DNA from: Chrysopilus asiliformis
Taxonomy: Eukaryota; Arthropoda; Insecta; Diptera; Rhagionidae
Direction of reading: 5' to 3'
DNA: 64,000 bases
Assembly: GCA_964034945.1 (NCBI GenBank)
Contig: OZ035962.1
Location: 21,609,530 to 21,673,529, forward strand
A program made the position numbers and the translations under genes. Of this stretch, positions 23,896 through 35,538 are shown piece after piece (positions within the stretch are counted from its first letter, which is position 1; the number at the start of each line of letters is the position of its first letter). The notes under the pieces are model-generated. The model did no database searches, was not told the DNA's origin, and worked only from the letters and a program-made list of their open reading frames with translations.

Positions 23896-24230
23896 TGCGT
23901 TGAACAAATCTTTATCTAAAAAGAGTTACGGTTCGGTAATTTTTTCCTTTCACTTTTTCGTTTTGATTTGCTTTGAAGAATGAAATAGAGGCAACTAAAT
24001 TCCAATTGAAATAAACTCTGGGTTTTTGAAGAGATTTAGATAGTCAAGAAATTTGGAGGCACACTGAGGAATAATTATAACTCTAAATAATTACACTACA
24101 CATGTACTCCTGTCGATCTTAATTCTAATTAACTATCATGCAATTAATTTGATTGACAAGGACATCAAGTATTTAAAAAGTATATGTATGTACTTATTAT
24201 AGATATTATTTTAATTTAATCACTGATTAT

Positions 24231-24495
24231 AGGGGCTGTCCATAAAATACGTTAAGGTAATTTTCGCTGTTTAGAACCCTGTCTGTCCCCCCGTCATGCT
24301 TTTTCGCTATTTATAACCCAATTGACCAAATTGGTTCTTAACTTTATAAGAAAATATTCTTAAACTTTATAAAGGAAAATTGCGTGGTACATTTGGACAC
24401 GGTACAAAAATTCCAACATTGGTCAATTGGGAATATGGGCACACTTCTTCACCCCCCTCTCTTTAAGTGTGTGACGTGTTTTATGGACAGCTCTT
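24231..24495. mobile_element. MITE with GGGGCTGTCCATAAAATACG ends
   Basis: Left end AGGGGCTGTCCATAAAATAC and right end (inverted) AAGAGCTGTCCATAAAACAC, with TAT on both sides. Single ends of the same kind (TTTTATGGACAG) occur near 275, 2395 and 38165, suggesting a family of solo or decayed copies. Confidence 0.6.
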
Positions 24496-25210
24496 TATCT
24501 TTTTTTTAGAAAAGCTCTAAAAAGATAGTGCTGGGAAATTTTTTGAAGAAAAACGAAAATTTAGACCAAAAATTCCCACCGAATTAAAAAATTTGTTGAA
24601 AAAACTGAATTATATAGCTGATTTGAACATTAATTTGTCCTAGCTATGTTACTTTAGCATCCTCCATATTATTTTTCAGTACATCGTAGTTATATTTCTG
24701 TGCCAAGTATCAAGAAAATTTTCAATTTGGAATGTGAAGGGGAACAAAACAGTTTTTTGATTTCATTTTTTATTTTATTCTTTTAAAACCTTTAAAAGCG
24801 CAAAATACCTTATATTGTTACATTTGTCAAAACTTAATTCATAATAATTTAATCACAAACTTGCTAGATAATAATTTTAATATAATTCATAATTAATTAC
24901 GGCTGATTGTAGTTGGCCTGTGTTGAGGGCCAATCAACTACAAGCATGATTAGAGGAATACTAGTTGACATCACCTCAACCGTTGGACGTTTTTACCTTT
25001 CTTACATATAAGAAAGGTATTGAAATCACTCCAAAAACGTCCCTGGGACATGTACCCATCAACTCAGTTCGATGAATTCGCAATATGTCTATATATGTGT
25101 GTGTTGTGTGTCCGTGTGTTGTTTGTTTGTTCGTATGTATGTAATTAACGAAATTCGTAAGATCGACTTCTATCAGCAAATCTTAACAGATTTTGACGCG
25201 GTTTCTTGTA

Positions 25211-25416
25211 CAGGTATACCTCGAATTACGCGGTATTTGAGTTACGCGGCTTTGGAGCAATTTTTATTTAAAAAGAAAATATTGTAATTACCGATGAATG
25301 TTTTTATATAAAAAAGATAATAGGTATGTATTGTAGTTTGTACTAATCCTGAGTCTCCACTTACGCGGTTTCGACTTAAGCGGAACCAATTAACCGAGTA
25401 ACTCGAGAGATACCTG
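25211..25416 (-). mobile_element. CAGGTAT-type MITE, copy 2 (TA target duplication)
   Basis: Inverse-oriented relative of 13480-13738: ends CAGGTATACCTCGAATTACG and GTAACTCGAGAGATACCTG between TA dinucleotides. Confidence 0.75.
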
Positions 25417-25624
25417 TATTCGAAAAAGCTGTTACCATTTCATAGAATGATGAAACGCGGTTTTGGTAAAAATGAACCGCAAAAATTTTTTTATTCGTAT
25501 GGGAGAAGAGGGAAGCAATGGTTCGATTGAATGAGTTTTAGTCTAAAATTTGAGCATATTTATTTTATTCATCAATATTTTAATTATAATTTGTCATCCT
25601 TACTATAAAATACATTAGATATTA

Positions 25625-25630
25625 TTTATT
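25625..25630 (-). terminator. Polyadenylation signal AATAAA of Gr copy B
   Basis: TTTATT on the plus strand, about 85 nt past the copy B stop. Confidence 0.4.
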
Positions 25631-25714
25631 GGCCTTTGTAAATCAGCCACTCTGTATCCCATCTTCCTTTAGTTTTGTTTTTAAATTTTGAATTCACTAC
25701 AAAAAACGAGTAAT

Positions 25715-28700
25715 TTAATCGCATATAGGTGGAAGTTCATAATCTACGCTATTTCGGTGGAATTGTAGAATAACAAGTTCATAAGTGACAATAGTCCCCG
25801 CCATCTGTAATTTGAGATAAAAACACACAAATTTTAAATACATTCAAATAAATTACTCCCAAAAGTAGTTTTCTCGTGAACTGGAAAAATCCCATCGCTG
25901 AAAGGGCAATCTTTTCAGTATTGATCTGATATAACAAGCGATCAATCTGTATAGAAACAATGGTTTTTAATATGAGGAAAATTAATTACTTATAATATAA
26001 CAAGTAATAAAAATAAAGAGAATATTTTTGTTTCATCACGGCAAAGAACATAACAATTTAATATTTAAGGTAAAAAATTGATTTTGTTAAACTATGGTTA
26101 TGATATAATCCTCGGGTTAAATTATTACTAAAACATGCCTCATTACACCAGCCTGCACTAGGAACGGTTCTCAATACATCCACTGGTAGTTTCGAAGCAT
26201 CATGAATTGCAGCTGCTGACATAAATAAAAATGCCATTCGACCAGTAAAAAAAAATAACGCATACCAGAAATACACATAATTTATTGTATATCTTAAGGC
26301 ACTGAAAAAAATACAATAAAAATAAGTTTTTTCGGTAAAGCAGGAAATACAGATATGGTCGTAACATACTTAACAATATTCATAATCATGTAACATACGA
26401 AGTATAGATTATTGAGACACGATAGTAAAATGATGAATGACATCTCTTTGTCAACGTATTGCAAAAGATCACACAATCTTATAAAATCCATCCGCATTTC
26501 ATAAAAGTACGATTGTGACCTTAAATTCTAAGAAGAAGAAAAAATAAGTCATACGTTTTTTTCAATTTTTTTTTGTTCAATTCCCATACGTTACTTGCCA
26601 ATTCCCTATGGAGTCGTTCATGAAATTGCTCAAATCGAATTCTTAAGCCTATGCTTATCAAAATTATGAAGAGGTCCATGAAGTTCCAGACAAAAGTGCT
26701 GGTGAAGCTCAGTGCCTGAGTTGATCAATTAAAAAAAAGTTTTTATATAAGAGATAGTAAATGGATTTTAACTAAGCAACAGAGTTTTAACATGTCTTTG
26801 ATATTGACACTACACTCTCACCGAATGCACGCGAGCCACGTCGAACGAGCATCTATGTAGATGATCCATTTGCATGGAGGGCGTACTGGGTAATACGATT
26901 TTTGGGGCAGAAAATTATGGTCCGTCATACGAAAAAAAAATCAAAATTCAAAATTTTATGGAAAGTTAGTTGATTGAACTCCTCGACGTGGTCTGATTGG
27001 GTTTTGCGTCATTGTTTTTAGTACATTTCAAAAATATCGCCTGCGGCGCTTTTTTCCTGTAGTATTTTTATATTTGTAGTTGCAGTTATTTATAAAACAT
27101 GAAATTCTATATCTAAATCAATAATTCGCTTGCGGCGCAGAATTTAACATTGGGACGTTGAATAAGTTCTCGCTGTTTTCCAACAGATTACCAGAACTGT
27201 ATGCGTGTAGTTTAGGATGGTAAGCATATATACAGAAGTACTATAAGCAAGCTTGAAATTCAGTATAGGGAAAATATGCTTAAAATGACATACTTTTATC
27301 CATGAGTCTTAGATGATGTACTATGCTAGTCTTCGCATAACTCACAAATAAACTTCCTTCACCATATCGTAAGTGACATCATTTCGAACATATTTGACGA
27401 ATGTGCCAGCCGCTCTCGTGATCAAAAATTCGTTTTTGTGGAACTTTAACACCCGTCGCACACTTGAGCTAAACGAGCTGAACTACGTGAGCTAAGCGAA
27501 ACTTAGCTCACTCGCTTAGCACACTTGAGCTAAGCGAGTGAGCTAAGTTTCTCGCTGAAAGTAAAATCCTTAGCATTTGCATTGGTGACCGCACACTTCA
27601 GCGAAACTATGAAACTACATCGCGTAGTCATGGGCGACGCGGACTAAGCTCGGTTGCGTAGTTAACATCAACTACGCGAACTACTTCGCTGACACTCACA
27701 TACACTTTCGGCGTTATACAGTGTAGAATCAGTGTTTGCAAAAGTGTAGTATTTTGTGAACATAAATGTGTAAGTGCTAATTGCATACAACTGATGGCAT
27801 ACATTTATTTAAATATCGCCGCGTAGTTTAGCTCAAGTGTGTAACGATGTGAGCTAACCCAGCTAAGCTATGTAACTATAGCTAGCCTCGCTCACATAGC
27901 TTAGCTGAAGTGTGCCACGGGTGTTATGCTGTGGAAATTTTTTTTATGATTTGGAAACAAACCAAGCGGATTTTCAATAATAATGGCTGGCAGACTCGTG
28001 TTCACTGAAACACGCTAAAAAAATTTGATTTCGCCTGTATTCGGCGACAATGCAGTGACACTATGAAAATCTTATAAAGTATAAATTTATGTAAATGGGT
28101 TTAAGGTAGGACATGATTTTTTTAAACAAAGAGTTAACAATTTTTTTTTAATATCATACTTGAATTAAAAATGCTACAAATCCACTGTACGGTAACACGG
28201 TGAAAATATGTGGATTATGTAGATTGTAAAAATATTCGATTTGGTCGGTTGTATTGATGGGGCAATTGTTGATTTTATCCAAAAATGAATAAATCGTTGA
28301 TATCTGATACATAAGATGCTCGACTAAAAATAAGGAAAAATAGCTATTTCAATCTAATGAGATTGTGTTGTAATTAAAAAAATATTTTTATAAATCTTAC
28401 AAATATGTTGAATATTTCGATAAAAACCTATGTTATGAATGTAAAATTAGATTTTGTCTTGAAACATAAGAAAAGCTACAATTGCTAGAAACCGATCATT
28501 AACTATATATGAGGGCAGGCAAAATACTACGAACTGTATAGTTGTCTTATATTTAAAAGCGCCAAAAATTCACGGGTGGTTATAACCATCAATTTTATCA
28601 CTGTACGCGATTTCACTCCGCAATCGTTTTTTGTTGTTCATGTAATCCAGCCTATTGTAGTTATAATCGAAATTATTGATATGTAGGTACTTAATATACT

Positions 28701-29506
28701 GTAACCTCGATTACTTTTCAGTAATGGATTAAGATAACAATCCGCGGTTTCTCTGGGTGTGTAAAATCCCGGGTCGGAAGAGTTCAGGCGATTTTATTTT
28801 TAACATTTTTAACAGTCTTGTGTTTGTATAAGAACTACTTACAGAATCCAAGAAGTCCTATTGTGAGTGCCGTTATTCGTATTGATTTCTTCATATTATA
28901 TTTAGTTTTTGCATAGTTTCCAGTTAAAAATTGGTATTCTTTCGCTGTCCAAAATTTCATCATTATCGACCATTTTTGTGCAAGAAGTAGGAAAAGTATG
29001 TAACTTAATTCGCTTACAGTAAAGAAGATCGTTGGGACTAGTAAAGCTAAAATTAATAAATTTAATTCGTGGAATACTTTATAAACTTTACGTAAATTTC
29101 GTGGTGTTATACCAATGATCATAATAAACCTGAGGAACAGTACTGAAACCATGAAGCTCCAGACAAGAAAGCTGCATGTTCCCAACAATCGTAATGAACA
29201 CCAACTGAATTTTATATATTTCGGATCTTTATTTTGAAGACCACTTACTGGCATCACACCGAAAATCTGTACAAATCTGATCACTTAAAAATAATTGTTG
29301 GGAGTTAATAATAGCATAATTTTCAATCGTTTAACTATATAATTTACTGTATTTGAAAGAATTGCGAAATAAAAATATACAACCATACCTGGTGATACAG
29401 CTTCATGAAAAGAAGCTAATATTTCTCCTTGAAATTGTTTTTCATCATTTTCCAAAACTTGAACCTTACCTTTTTTGGCTTTAAAGCGATAACGAAAATT
29501 TTCCAT
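25715..29506 (-). CDS. Sugar gustatory receptor (Gr64/Gr5a-like clade), copy B, nine exons
   Basis: Exons (minus): 29506-29389, 29283-29092, 29037-28843, 28323-28160, 26715-26590, 26527-26370, 26301-26139, 25946-25857, 25804-25715; 1296 nt, 431 aa, uninterrupted. Exons 2-9 have exactly the lengths of copy A (192, 195, 164, 126, 158, 163, 90, 90), which fixed the splice choices. Signatures: FHEAVSP then RFVQIFGVMPVSG, FTSTFVWNFMDLFIILISIG, ILLSCLNNLYFVCY, and AGTIVTYELVILQF at the end. The role is as for copy A: subunit of a sweet-taste channel, where members often work as heteromers. Intron 7 uses a GC donor (GAG then GCATGT); intron 2 is only 54 nt. The ATG at 29506 is 4 nt after a CATTCCAG acceptor-like site, so a 5' UTR intron is possible. 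Confidence 0.9.
27449..27924. mobile_element. MITE with ACACCCGT ends and many AGCTNA motifs (TA duplication)
   Basis: Ends ACACCCGTCGCACACTTGAG and CTGAAGTGTGCCACGGGTGT are inverted, between TA dinucleotides. GAGCTAA, TTAGCT and ACTACGCG motifs repeat more than ten times inside, in both orientations. It lies in intron 4 of Gr copy B, the only long intron of that gene. Confidence 0.75.
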
Positions 29507-30164
29507 TTGTCTGGAATGAAATCAACAATTCAAATTAGTCTTTCTTCTAATTTGTTTAAAACAATTCTTCAAAAATTCAGAATTACCAAGATTGTATATG
29601 TATTTTATTGCACTACTGCGTAGAATTCCGTAGAACTCTATTCAACTGAAGCCCAATAAAGTGTTTCAACTGAATTTAAAGTTTAGGATGAACATGATTG
29701 AAGGTTGCCTAATTGGTAGGTAGGTATACGATAAGATTTGAACAATAGTCGTCGCTCATTTTATGTCATACTAAATGTCTAATTAACAAAATTTCTCTAT
29801 TAGTTTTTCAATAAAGTGTGCATGAGTAGTGCTAACACGAAAATATGCATAAGAGAATTTCTCACATGAGATTGTGTTAGAAACACACGAAATTTCGGGT
29901 ATTTCAAATCAAACTATGGCTTTACAGTCCGTTACTAAACATTTCCACCTTGTTTGTGGTACTACAGAATATCTGTAATCAAGGTGCTGTGCTACAAATA
30001 TCTGTAATTAAGGTGCTGTACGTTTCAGAATAGGTTCTATTAGACAATGGGGGAGCTGAAGAACAAATTAGTGTAATAAATAATCACCCTACTAGAATTT
30101 TATTGATCTATTTTGTAGTATAATTTTGTGCTCAGAAATATTAAAATCTTTTATTTAGCTTGCT
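29507..30164. other. Upstream region of Gr copy B
   Basis: Non-coding. Includes a 1.9-unit tandem repeat around ATATCTGTAATCAAGGTGCTG (29958-30020). The promoter of copy B should lie near its start; no core motif is clear. Confidence 0.45.
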
Positions 30165-30480
30165 TTCGTATGTGTCTATTTGTTTGTCTGTCAGGGTCGA
30201 ATTTGGTATCTAATCTTGACCCACTTCCAATCATTCTTGATATTTTGCACACGTATTTAACTTCGATAACCATACAATTCATTACATCGTCCTTGTAAAG
30301 GATAACGGAAGGTCCTGTAAGGATAACGCGATTGCAAAAAATCTCATCTGGGGTCGAATAATCCGCTCCCCACGTCGAGGAGTCTATAAGGATATCTCAA
30401 AGGCAAGGATATATATTTGAGGGCTTAAAAGTATATGTAAGTGTATCGGATGACAGACGTCATTTTGGATTTTTAAATCT
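30165..30480 (+). repeat. Old interspersed repeat, copy 1
   Basis: Matches 45780-46060 in inverse orientation: TTGACCCACTTCCA, TCCTTGTAAAGGATAACG, AAGGATATCTCA, and CAGACGTCATTTTG occur in the same order. Confidence 0.6.
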
Positions 30481-31076
30481 AAAAACATAACAAAAGCTAT
30501 AATTGCCAATCTGGCAATCATTGGAGACCCGTATGGTGATACTCGTATCAAAATTCGAACAGTTGTACCAAAATTCCACTTTGAAGTCTAACTTTCCAAT
30601 AAGAATTTTTAAAATTTATTCCAATCGGATTTTGATGTATGGGAGTTTTATGTAGAGTTTTATGTAGAATATCCTAAATAACTTTTGTTCTTGGACTTTT
30701 TTGATAAGATGCACCGTTTTTGAGATATTCACAAAAACCGTTTTCGTTCGTATGGGGGGTACCCCCCCTAATAGTCAATTTTTGCCCATTAATGAACTTA
30801 GCCTCGTATTTTACGAAAAACGGATCTGCGCAAAATTTCAAGTCTCTAGCTCAATCCGTGCGCCCGCAATCCGCGCCACAGACAGACAGACAGACGGACA
30901 GACGGGCAGACGGACAGACAGACGGACAGACAGACGGACGGACATGCAGAAATTAATTATTTTTATCATTCTAAACACACTGGTGTAATTCATTTTTGTG
31001 TGTGATGACGGGATCTTGGCGTTACAAACGGTAAGGCAAAGTTAATATACCCTTTGGTTTCACCATACGGGTATAA
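30481..31076 (+). repeat. Interspersed repeat with GACA core, subfamily 1, longest copy
   Basis: Begins ACATAACAAAAGCTATAATT, includes GTATGGGGGGTACCCCCCCT, AAATTTCAAGTCTCTAGCTC, a GACAGACAGACGGACA array (30882-30946), and ends GGTTTCACCATACGGGTATA. Copies: 49791-50259 (plus, internally deleted) and 53473-54028 (minus). Short reading frames through it are by-products of the repeat. Confidence 0.85.
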
Positions 31077-31119
31077 ACACTAGAAGAGCTACAAATACCA
31101 GGGGCCAATGGTCAAATAC

Positions 31120-31571
31120 TCTATATGATGACAAGCAGTTTGTTGAAAAAAATCCATTTGTATAGGAGAGGGGAAAGGAGTGGTCCGATTGGATTTTGAT
31201 GTACGAAACTGTTATGTAAAAAAATATTCTAAACACATTTTACCTTCATAAATTTTTCAATAGGATTCAGCGTTTTTGAGAAAATGGCGAAAAACTGTAT
31301 CGTTTGTAGGACAGGGGAAGGAATGGTCCAAGTTTGCCCAATCAAGCGTTTAGCCCAGCTATTTACGCGAAACGTAAATATACAAAATTTAGTCTCTAGC
31401 TCAATTTTTTCGAAAGTTATGGAGTTCACGGACGGACAGACGAAAAAACAGACAGATGGACGGACATGCGGAAATCAAAATCTTTTGTCATCCCAAATAA
31501 CCTAATGTAGTTCATTTTTGTGTCCGACAATTCTTTCCATGCGTTACAAACTGTATACTAAATCTAATATA
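31120..31571 (+). repeat. Interspersed repeat with GACA core, subfamily 2, interrupted by a Harbinger element
   Basis: Close to 21395-21945, including GGTCCGATTGGATTTTGATG, CGGACGGACAGACG, and GCGTTACAAACTGTATACTA. It stops at CTAATATA, and its last bases (ATACTCTAATGTGATATATC) continue after the insertion at 32619. Confidence 0.75.
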
Positions 31572-31847
31572 CCCCCCGATTCTACTTTAAATATTGAAAA
31601 AGATCTTTTAACATTTTGAGTTAAGAGAATATAAGAAACTTGAAAGATTTGGTATTCTACTTAAAATAAGTGTGGTGAATATAATAACTAAAATGTTAAA
31701 AGAAACGTGTAGTTTTTCATTTTTGCGGAGCAAAATGAAAATTCTCCACCCGCAAAAAAAATAAGGCAAGCGCGCACCACGCCACGCCAGCATGAATTTT
31801 ATATTGGGTTTTTGGAACAAAACCCTAATGCGCAGGATAACTTGTCT

Positions 31848-31978
31848 TTTGACTACGAAAAGCTATGGATAGAAATTGCGACTGAATTGAACCGACTAGG
31901 ACCACCAACACGCTCCAGAAAATCTTGGAAAGAGGTGATAATTTTATTAGTAAGCAAAACGCGAATGATAGTAAACAA
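31848..31978 (+). pseudogene. Myb/SANT-like (Myb_DNA-bind_5) domain fragment of a Harbinger element
   Basis: The frame reads KLWIEIATELNRLGPP then TRSRKSWKE and VSKTRMIVNN, the W-x3-A-x3-L-N-x2-GP-x-R-x4-W pattern of the zeste-type Myb/SANT domain found in Harbinger accessory proteins, which help the transposase bind DNA and enter the nucleus. The frame is open from about 31812 to 32036 but the region past about 31980 belongs to the opposite-strand transposase fragment. Confidence 0.7.
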
Positions 31979-31984
31979 TTTTCT

Positions 31985-32336
31985 CTGGTATGATCCGGTA
32001 GCAAAAAAATTCAATGCTGATAAAACCCTGAGATGAAATGGAATCTGAGACATTAAATTATTGTTAAAAGGCTCCAAACATTGAATTAGTTTTAAAGCCA
32101 ATTCTTGTGGCATTCGATAAGATTTGCGAAACAAATTCTCTGATACCGAGAATGGATCCATAACATCTCTCAAACGTCTGTTGGTTATCCTTTCGATTTG
32201 ACTAAAAATAAATTTTAATGCATGTACTCGTATTATGACAAAACTGAACAAATTAAAATGTTACTCACTTCCTAGATCTTCTATCAATCAAATTCTCTAC
32301 CTCGTTCAGAATTGCTGCAAGCAAAACACGTTCCAT
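31985..32336 (-). pseudogene. HARBI1-like transposase, N-terminal fragment, two exons
   Basis: Exon 1 (32336-32269) encodes MERVLLAAILNEVENLIDRR; a 67-nt intron (GTGAGT to TTTTTAG) leads to exon 2 from 32201, with RRLRDVMDPFSVSENLFRKS then YRMPQELALKLI and LRVLSALNFFATGSYQ. Known HARBI1-type proteins carry this N-terminal block before the DDE nuclease core. The frame passes into unrelated sequence after GSYQR, so the nuclease is absent. Confidence 0.75.
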
Positions 32337-32618
32337 TTTTTCGATTAAATGAATGAAAATGAAATTGAGTAGCTATTTAAGCACCTTCAGATCACCTTAT
32401 AACGTAAAAGAATTTTTAGGTTAGAAATGTCTTTTAACCTTAATTATAGAATACCTAATGGCCTTAAAATCTTATAACAATTTTCACCACACCAGTTAAA
32501 AGATCAGCTGTTTTTGACAATCTTATAACCTTTTAAGTAGAATGCAAAATCTTTTAATTTCCTTTTAAGCTGCGTTAAAAGGTTAAAAGACTAAAATATT
32601 TAAAGTAGAATCGGGGGG

Positions 32619-35538
32619 ATACTCTAATGTGATATATCATATCCCAAGGAGCATTTTTGAGTTGGGAAGTAGTGGTATGGCACACGAATCGACTGAAAGT
32701 CATGACTCACAACCGTCGTTACAACTCAAATTGTGGTAGTGTTGAAGTGCTGGCGACCCAAATACGACTCAGTGGCTGAAGACGTCGGATATCCCACGGT
32801 ACAACTCGTTCGAAAACCTACGTTAAGTGGTAGTAGTACCTGGACTACAGACCACCATGCTCGGCGACCTTAAAATTGTCCTTATGGTCATTGTCCAATC
32901 CAAAAAAGCCTCCGATGCATATGCTCCCGAAAATGTTATCCTTACAGGGCATAAGCGTTATCCTAACTGGACCTTAAAGATTTTTTTCGAAGATAGGTCC
33001 TAGCGCAATCGCATTTTTTGCTTCGAAAATTTCATCAACCGGAATATCTTCAAAATCTATAGAGCAGTTTTCGAGAATTCTTTTAAACAGACAAACATAC
33101 AATTATCTATAGTAAAACTCATTACGTTTTTTGGTAAGTAATTCCTTGTGGTTGAATTTGAATGCAGAGAAAAATTATGCGAAATCGGAAAGTCAACACT
33201 TTTTTTCTCTACGGGACATCGCAGTTTCGGTGAGCCACATTTTTTCTGTATTGAAAATCACTTTCAGTCGATTTCACACGAATAAAAAAGACTTAAATTG
33301 TTAATTTAAAAAATATGTTTGTGGGTAAAAAACAGTGGGAGGTTTCAAAATTGAAACAATTGAAAAGTCTGTCAATTCATTTTGGTGTTATTTACGTTTA
33401 CTTGTAGATAAAAATTCTTTTTATATGGAAATATCTTTAGAAAAATAATTTGGGATGAAAAGAAAACAACAAAAATAACCAAATTGCAAAGACATGCTAT
33501 GAAAATTGCCTTTGGGATTTTGTTTTTATCACTCACGAAATTTGATTCTGAAAAATTACGTCTCAGTGTTGTAAATTCTAACACTGTGCTGTCAGTTTAA
33601 GGAATTGACAGAGAAAACAAGAAAAATGTTCTTTGTCTCTTATTTGACATACATTTTGATTGTTTGATTTACATTAAATTTGAAAACAATTTAATGCATT
33701 CTTTGTTCATTGTTTTGAATTTAGAGATTTACGAAAATCACATTAGACGAAGTTAGAAAAAAATGGTCTGGGTGAATTTTTCTTTAAAAAACAGTATAAA
33801 GTATTTTTATTTACTCCAACTTGGGCCAGATATCGCCCGGAAAAAGTGTGAATACGGCAAAATCAAAGAAAACCAAATCCAGTTGGGTATAAATCAGATG
33901 GCCGTGTATTTTTTCTTCGGAGAATGGTTTTTCAAAAATTGAAAAATAAGGAAAACAAATTCTGTTATTTAGAATATCTGTAAAATTGTGGACAAAAGCT
34001 TTTGCTATGAAATTCTAAAAAAAATTTCCGTCACAAAAAATAAAAAAAAGATAATTCTAGAAAAATTGAGATGAAGAATGCCTAGAAAACACCTTGACAG
34101 GTTTCAGCAGCAGTGATAGTAATCTCGGCCGATGATGTCGTTAGCACCAAGCAGTAATTTTCATATTTAAGGCAAAAATAATGTTAAAATAACTGGCAAA
34201 CTTAAGTGATAAATCAAAAGCAAAAAGTCATTATCTCTCGAAAAAAAATATCGTAAAATTTAATGCTTCAAAATTATTTTTAAATATTGTAACATTTATT
34301 ATCATTAAAATACAAATAAGAGGAAAATCGTTTTTACGTGTTTTTATTTACCGGTCAATCCGATTTGTCCCTTTTGACAACTCAGAAGGATTCTTAAAAA
34401 AAATCTGATAATAAAAGTTTTATCTTTTGTTTCACAATAGAAAGAATTTATTATTGTCCGCGCTGTCAAAGGACCGTCATCAAATCTTTGCTTTTTATGA
34501 CTGAATTTGTGTGAAATGCACGGCGATCTAAAATAATGCATTCAATGTAAACCATAAACTTGAAAAGATACTATTTTGAGGTCAGTTTTATTGATTTCTA
34601 TTTTATTTGTTGAACAAAGTGTGTTGTGGTGGTCCTTGAACTTAAGTCAATCGGTTAACTTTTTTTTTTTGCAATGACACGATTTAGATATGTCAGAGGA
34701 TTCATTGATTTTTAGGATCTGAATTCTTTTCTCGGGGGTTTATTTTTATAACAAATTTATTGAAAAACATGTCAATCTTTTTATATTTATTGAATCGATT
34801 CCCTTATCATTCATTTGACTGACGAGAGAAGTTTTCTGTGATTTTTTTTTTCAATTTTTCATTTGGAATAAAATTAATTCAGACCTGACACTTTTTTATG
34901 CTATACTTCAATAAAACTCTATGGAGTTTGGCGAATATAATGAAGGAAAAAACCGTTGATAGGAAAAAAAGAATAAGATGCCTTCCGAATAATTATGTAA
35001 GACGACACATGGGAAAACATCTCACAACAATCGGAAAAACTCTTGACATGGACATATAAATGACGATTCACATTGGTAGGGACAACATTTTTTTTTGAAG
35101 AATGGATGGATGGAGTTGTGAAAATAAGATTCTTCTTGTCAACTCAGTGGGGATACTTTAACCGTGAATTCAATGAAACCGAAGGGAGGAAAGGGTCGAA
35201 TCACATTGGTATTCAACAAAAGGAAAATTTGAAAGGTAAAAAAAAGAAACTGAAATAAGAAATGAAATGGAAAAGGAGAAAACTATTTTTGTGGCAAAAT
35301 ATGTACTAGAATTCGGTTATTGTGAAGAACGTTAGACATGGGGTTGGTGGAATCCTAGAAAAACTATCAAATGGAACATTGTTCGGTCATTTGTTATATT
35401 GGTTTAGCGACTGGGACTTTAGCTAAAAGTTAAACTTATTCTGGACGAAAAGGACGAATGAATAGGGCCGAATTCGGACTGGACTGGACTAGACCGGACT
35501 TTCAGTCAGTTCAATTGGTACGTACCAACTCACATATA
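32619..35538. other. Gene-free AT-rich region
   Basis: The first part (to about 32660) is the tail of the interrupted repeat. Around 32890-33080 there is an old repeat-like block (GAAAATGTTATCCTTACAGG). The rest shows homopolymer-rich non-coding DNA. No host gene or RNA gene is supported. Confidence 0.5.

Larger units (their letters stand above)
23896..25714. other. Spacer between Gr copy A and Gr copy B
   Basis: About 1.8 kb separate the start of copy A from the stop of copy B. It includes MITEs at 24231 and 25211, a hairpin around TAGTTGGCC near 24910, and a GT-rich block near 25080-25140. The promoter of copy A should lie in its first part; no core element is clear. Confidence 0.5.
31572..32618 (-). 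mobile_element. PIF/Harbinger element remnant with two gene fragments (ATA duplication)
   Basis: Ends CCCCCCGATTCTACTTTAAA and TTTAAAGTAGAATCGGGGGG are perfectly inverted. ATA flanks both sides. The related repeat at 21925 has CTAATATACTC with no insertion, which confirms the duplication. Inside are the N-terminal part of a HARBI1-like transposase on the minus strand and a Myb/SANT-like domain on the plus strand, the two-protein set known for Harbinger elements. An internal deletion removed the catalytic domain. Confidence 0.88.

Noticed and set aside
30701..30988. 95-codon frame over the GACA array, and similar ones at 49892-50191 and 53560-53829
   Set aside because: The same frame recurs because the sequence is a repeat family; it contains translated microsatellite and lacks any protein family signature.
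33372..33584. 70-codon minus-strand frame with a hydrophobic stretch
   Set aside because: No splice-linked neighbours, no family resemblance; AT-rich sequence readily yields such frames.
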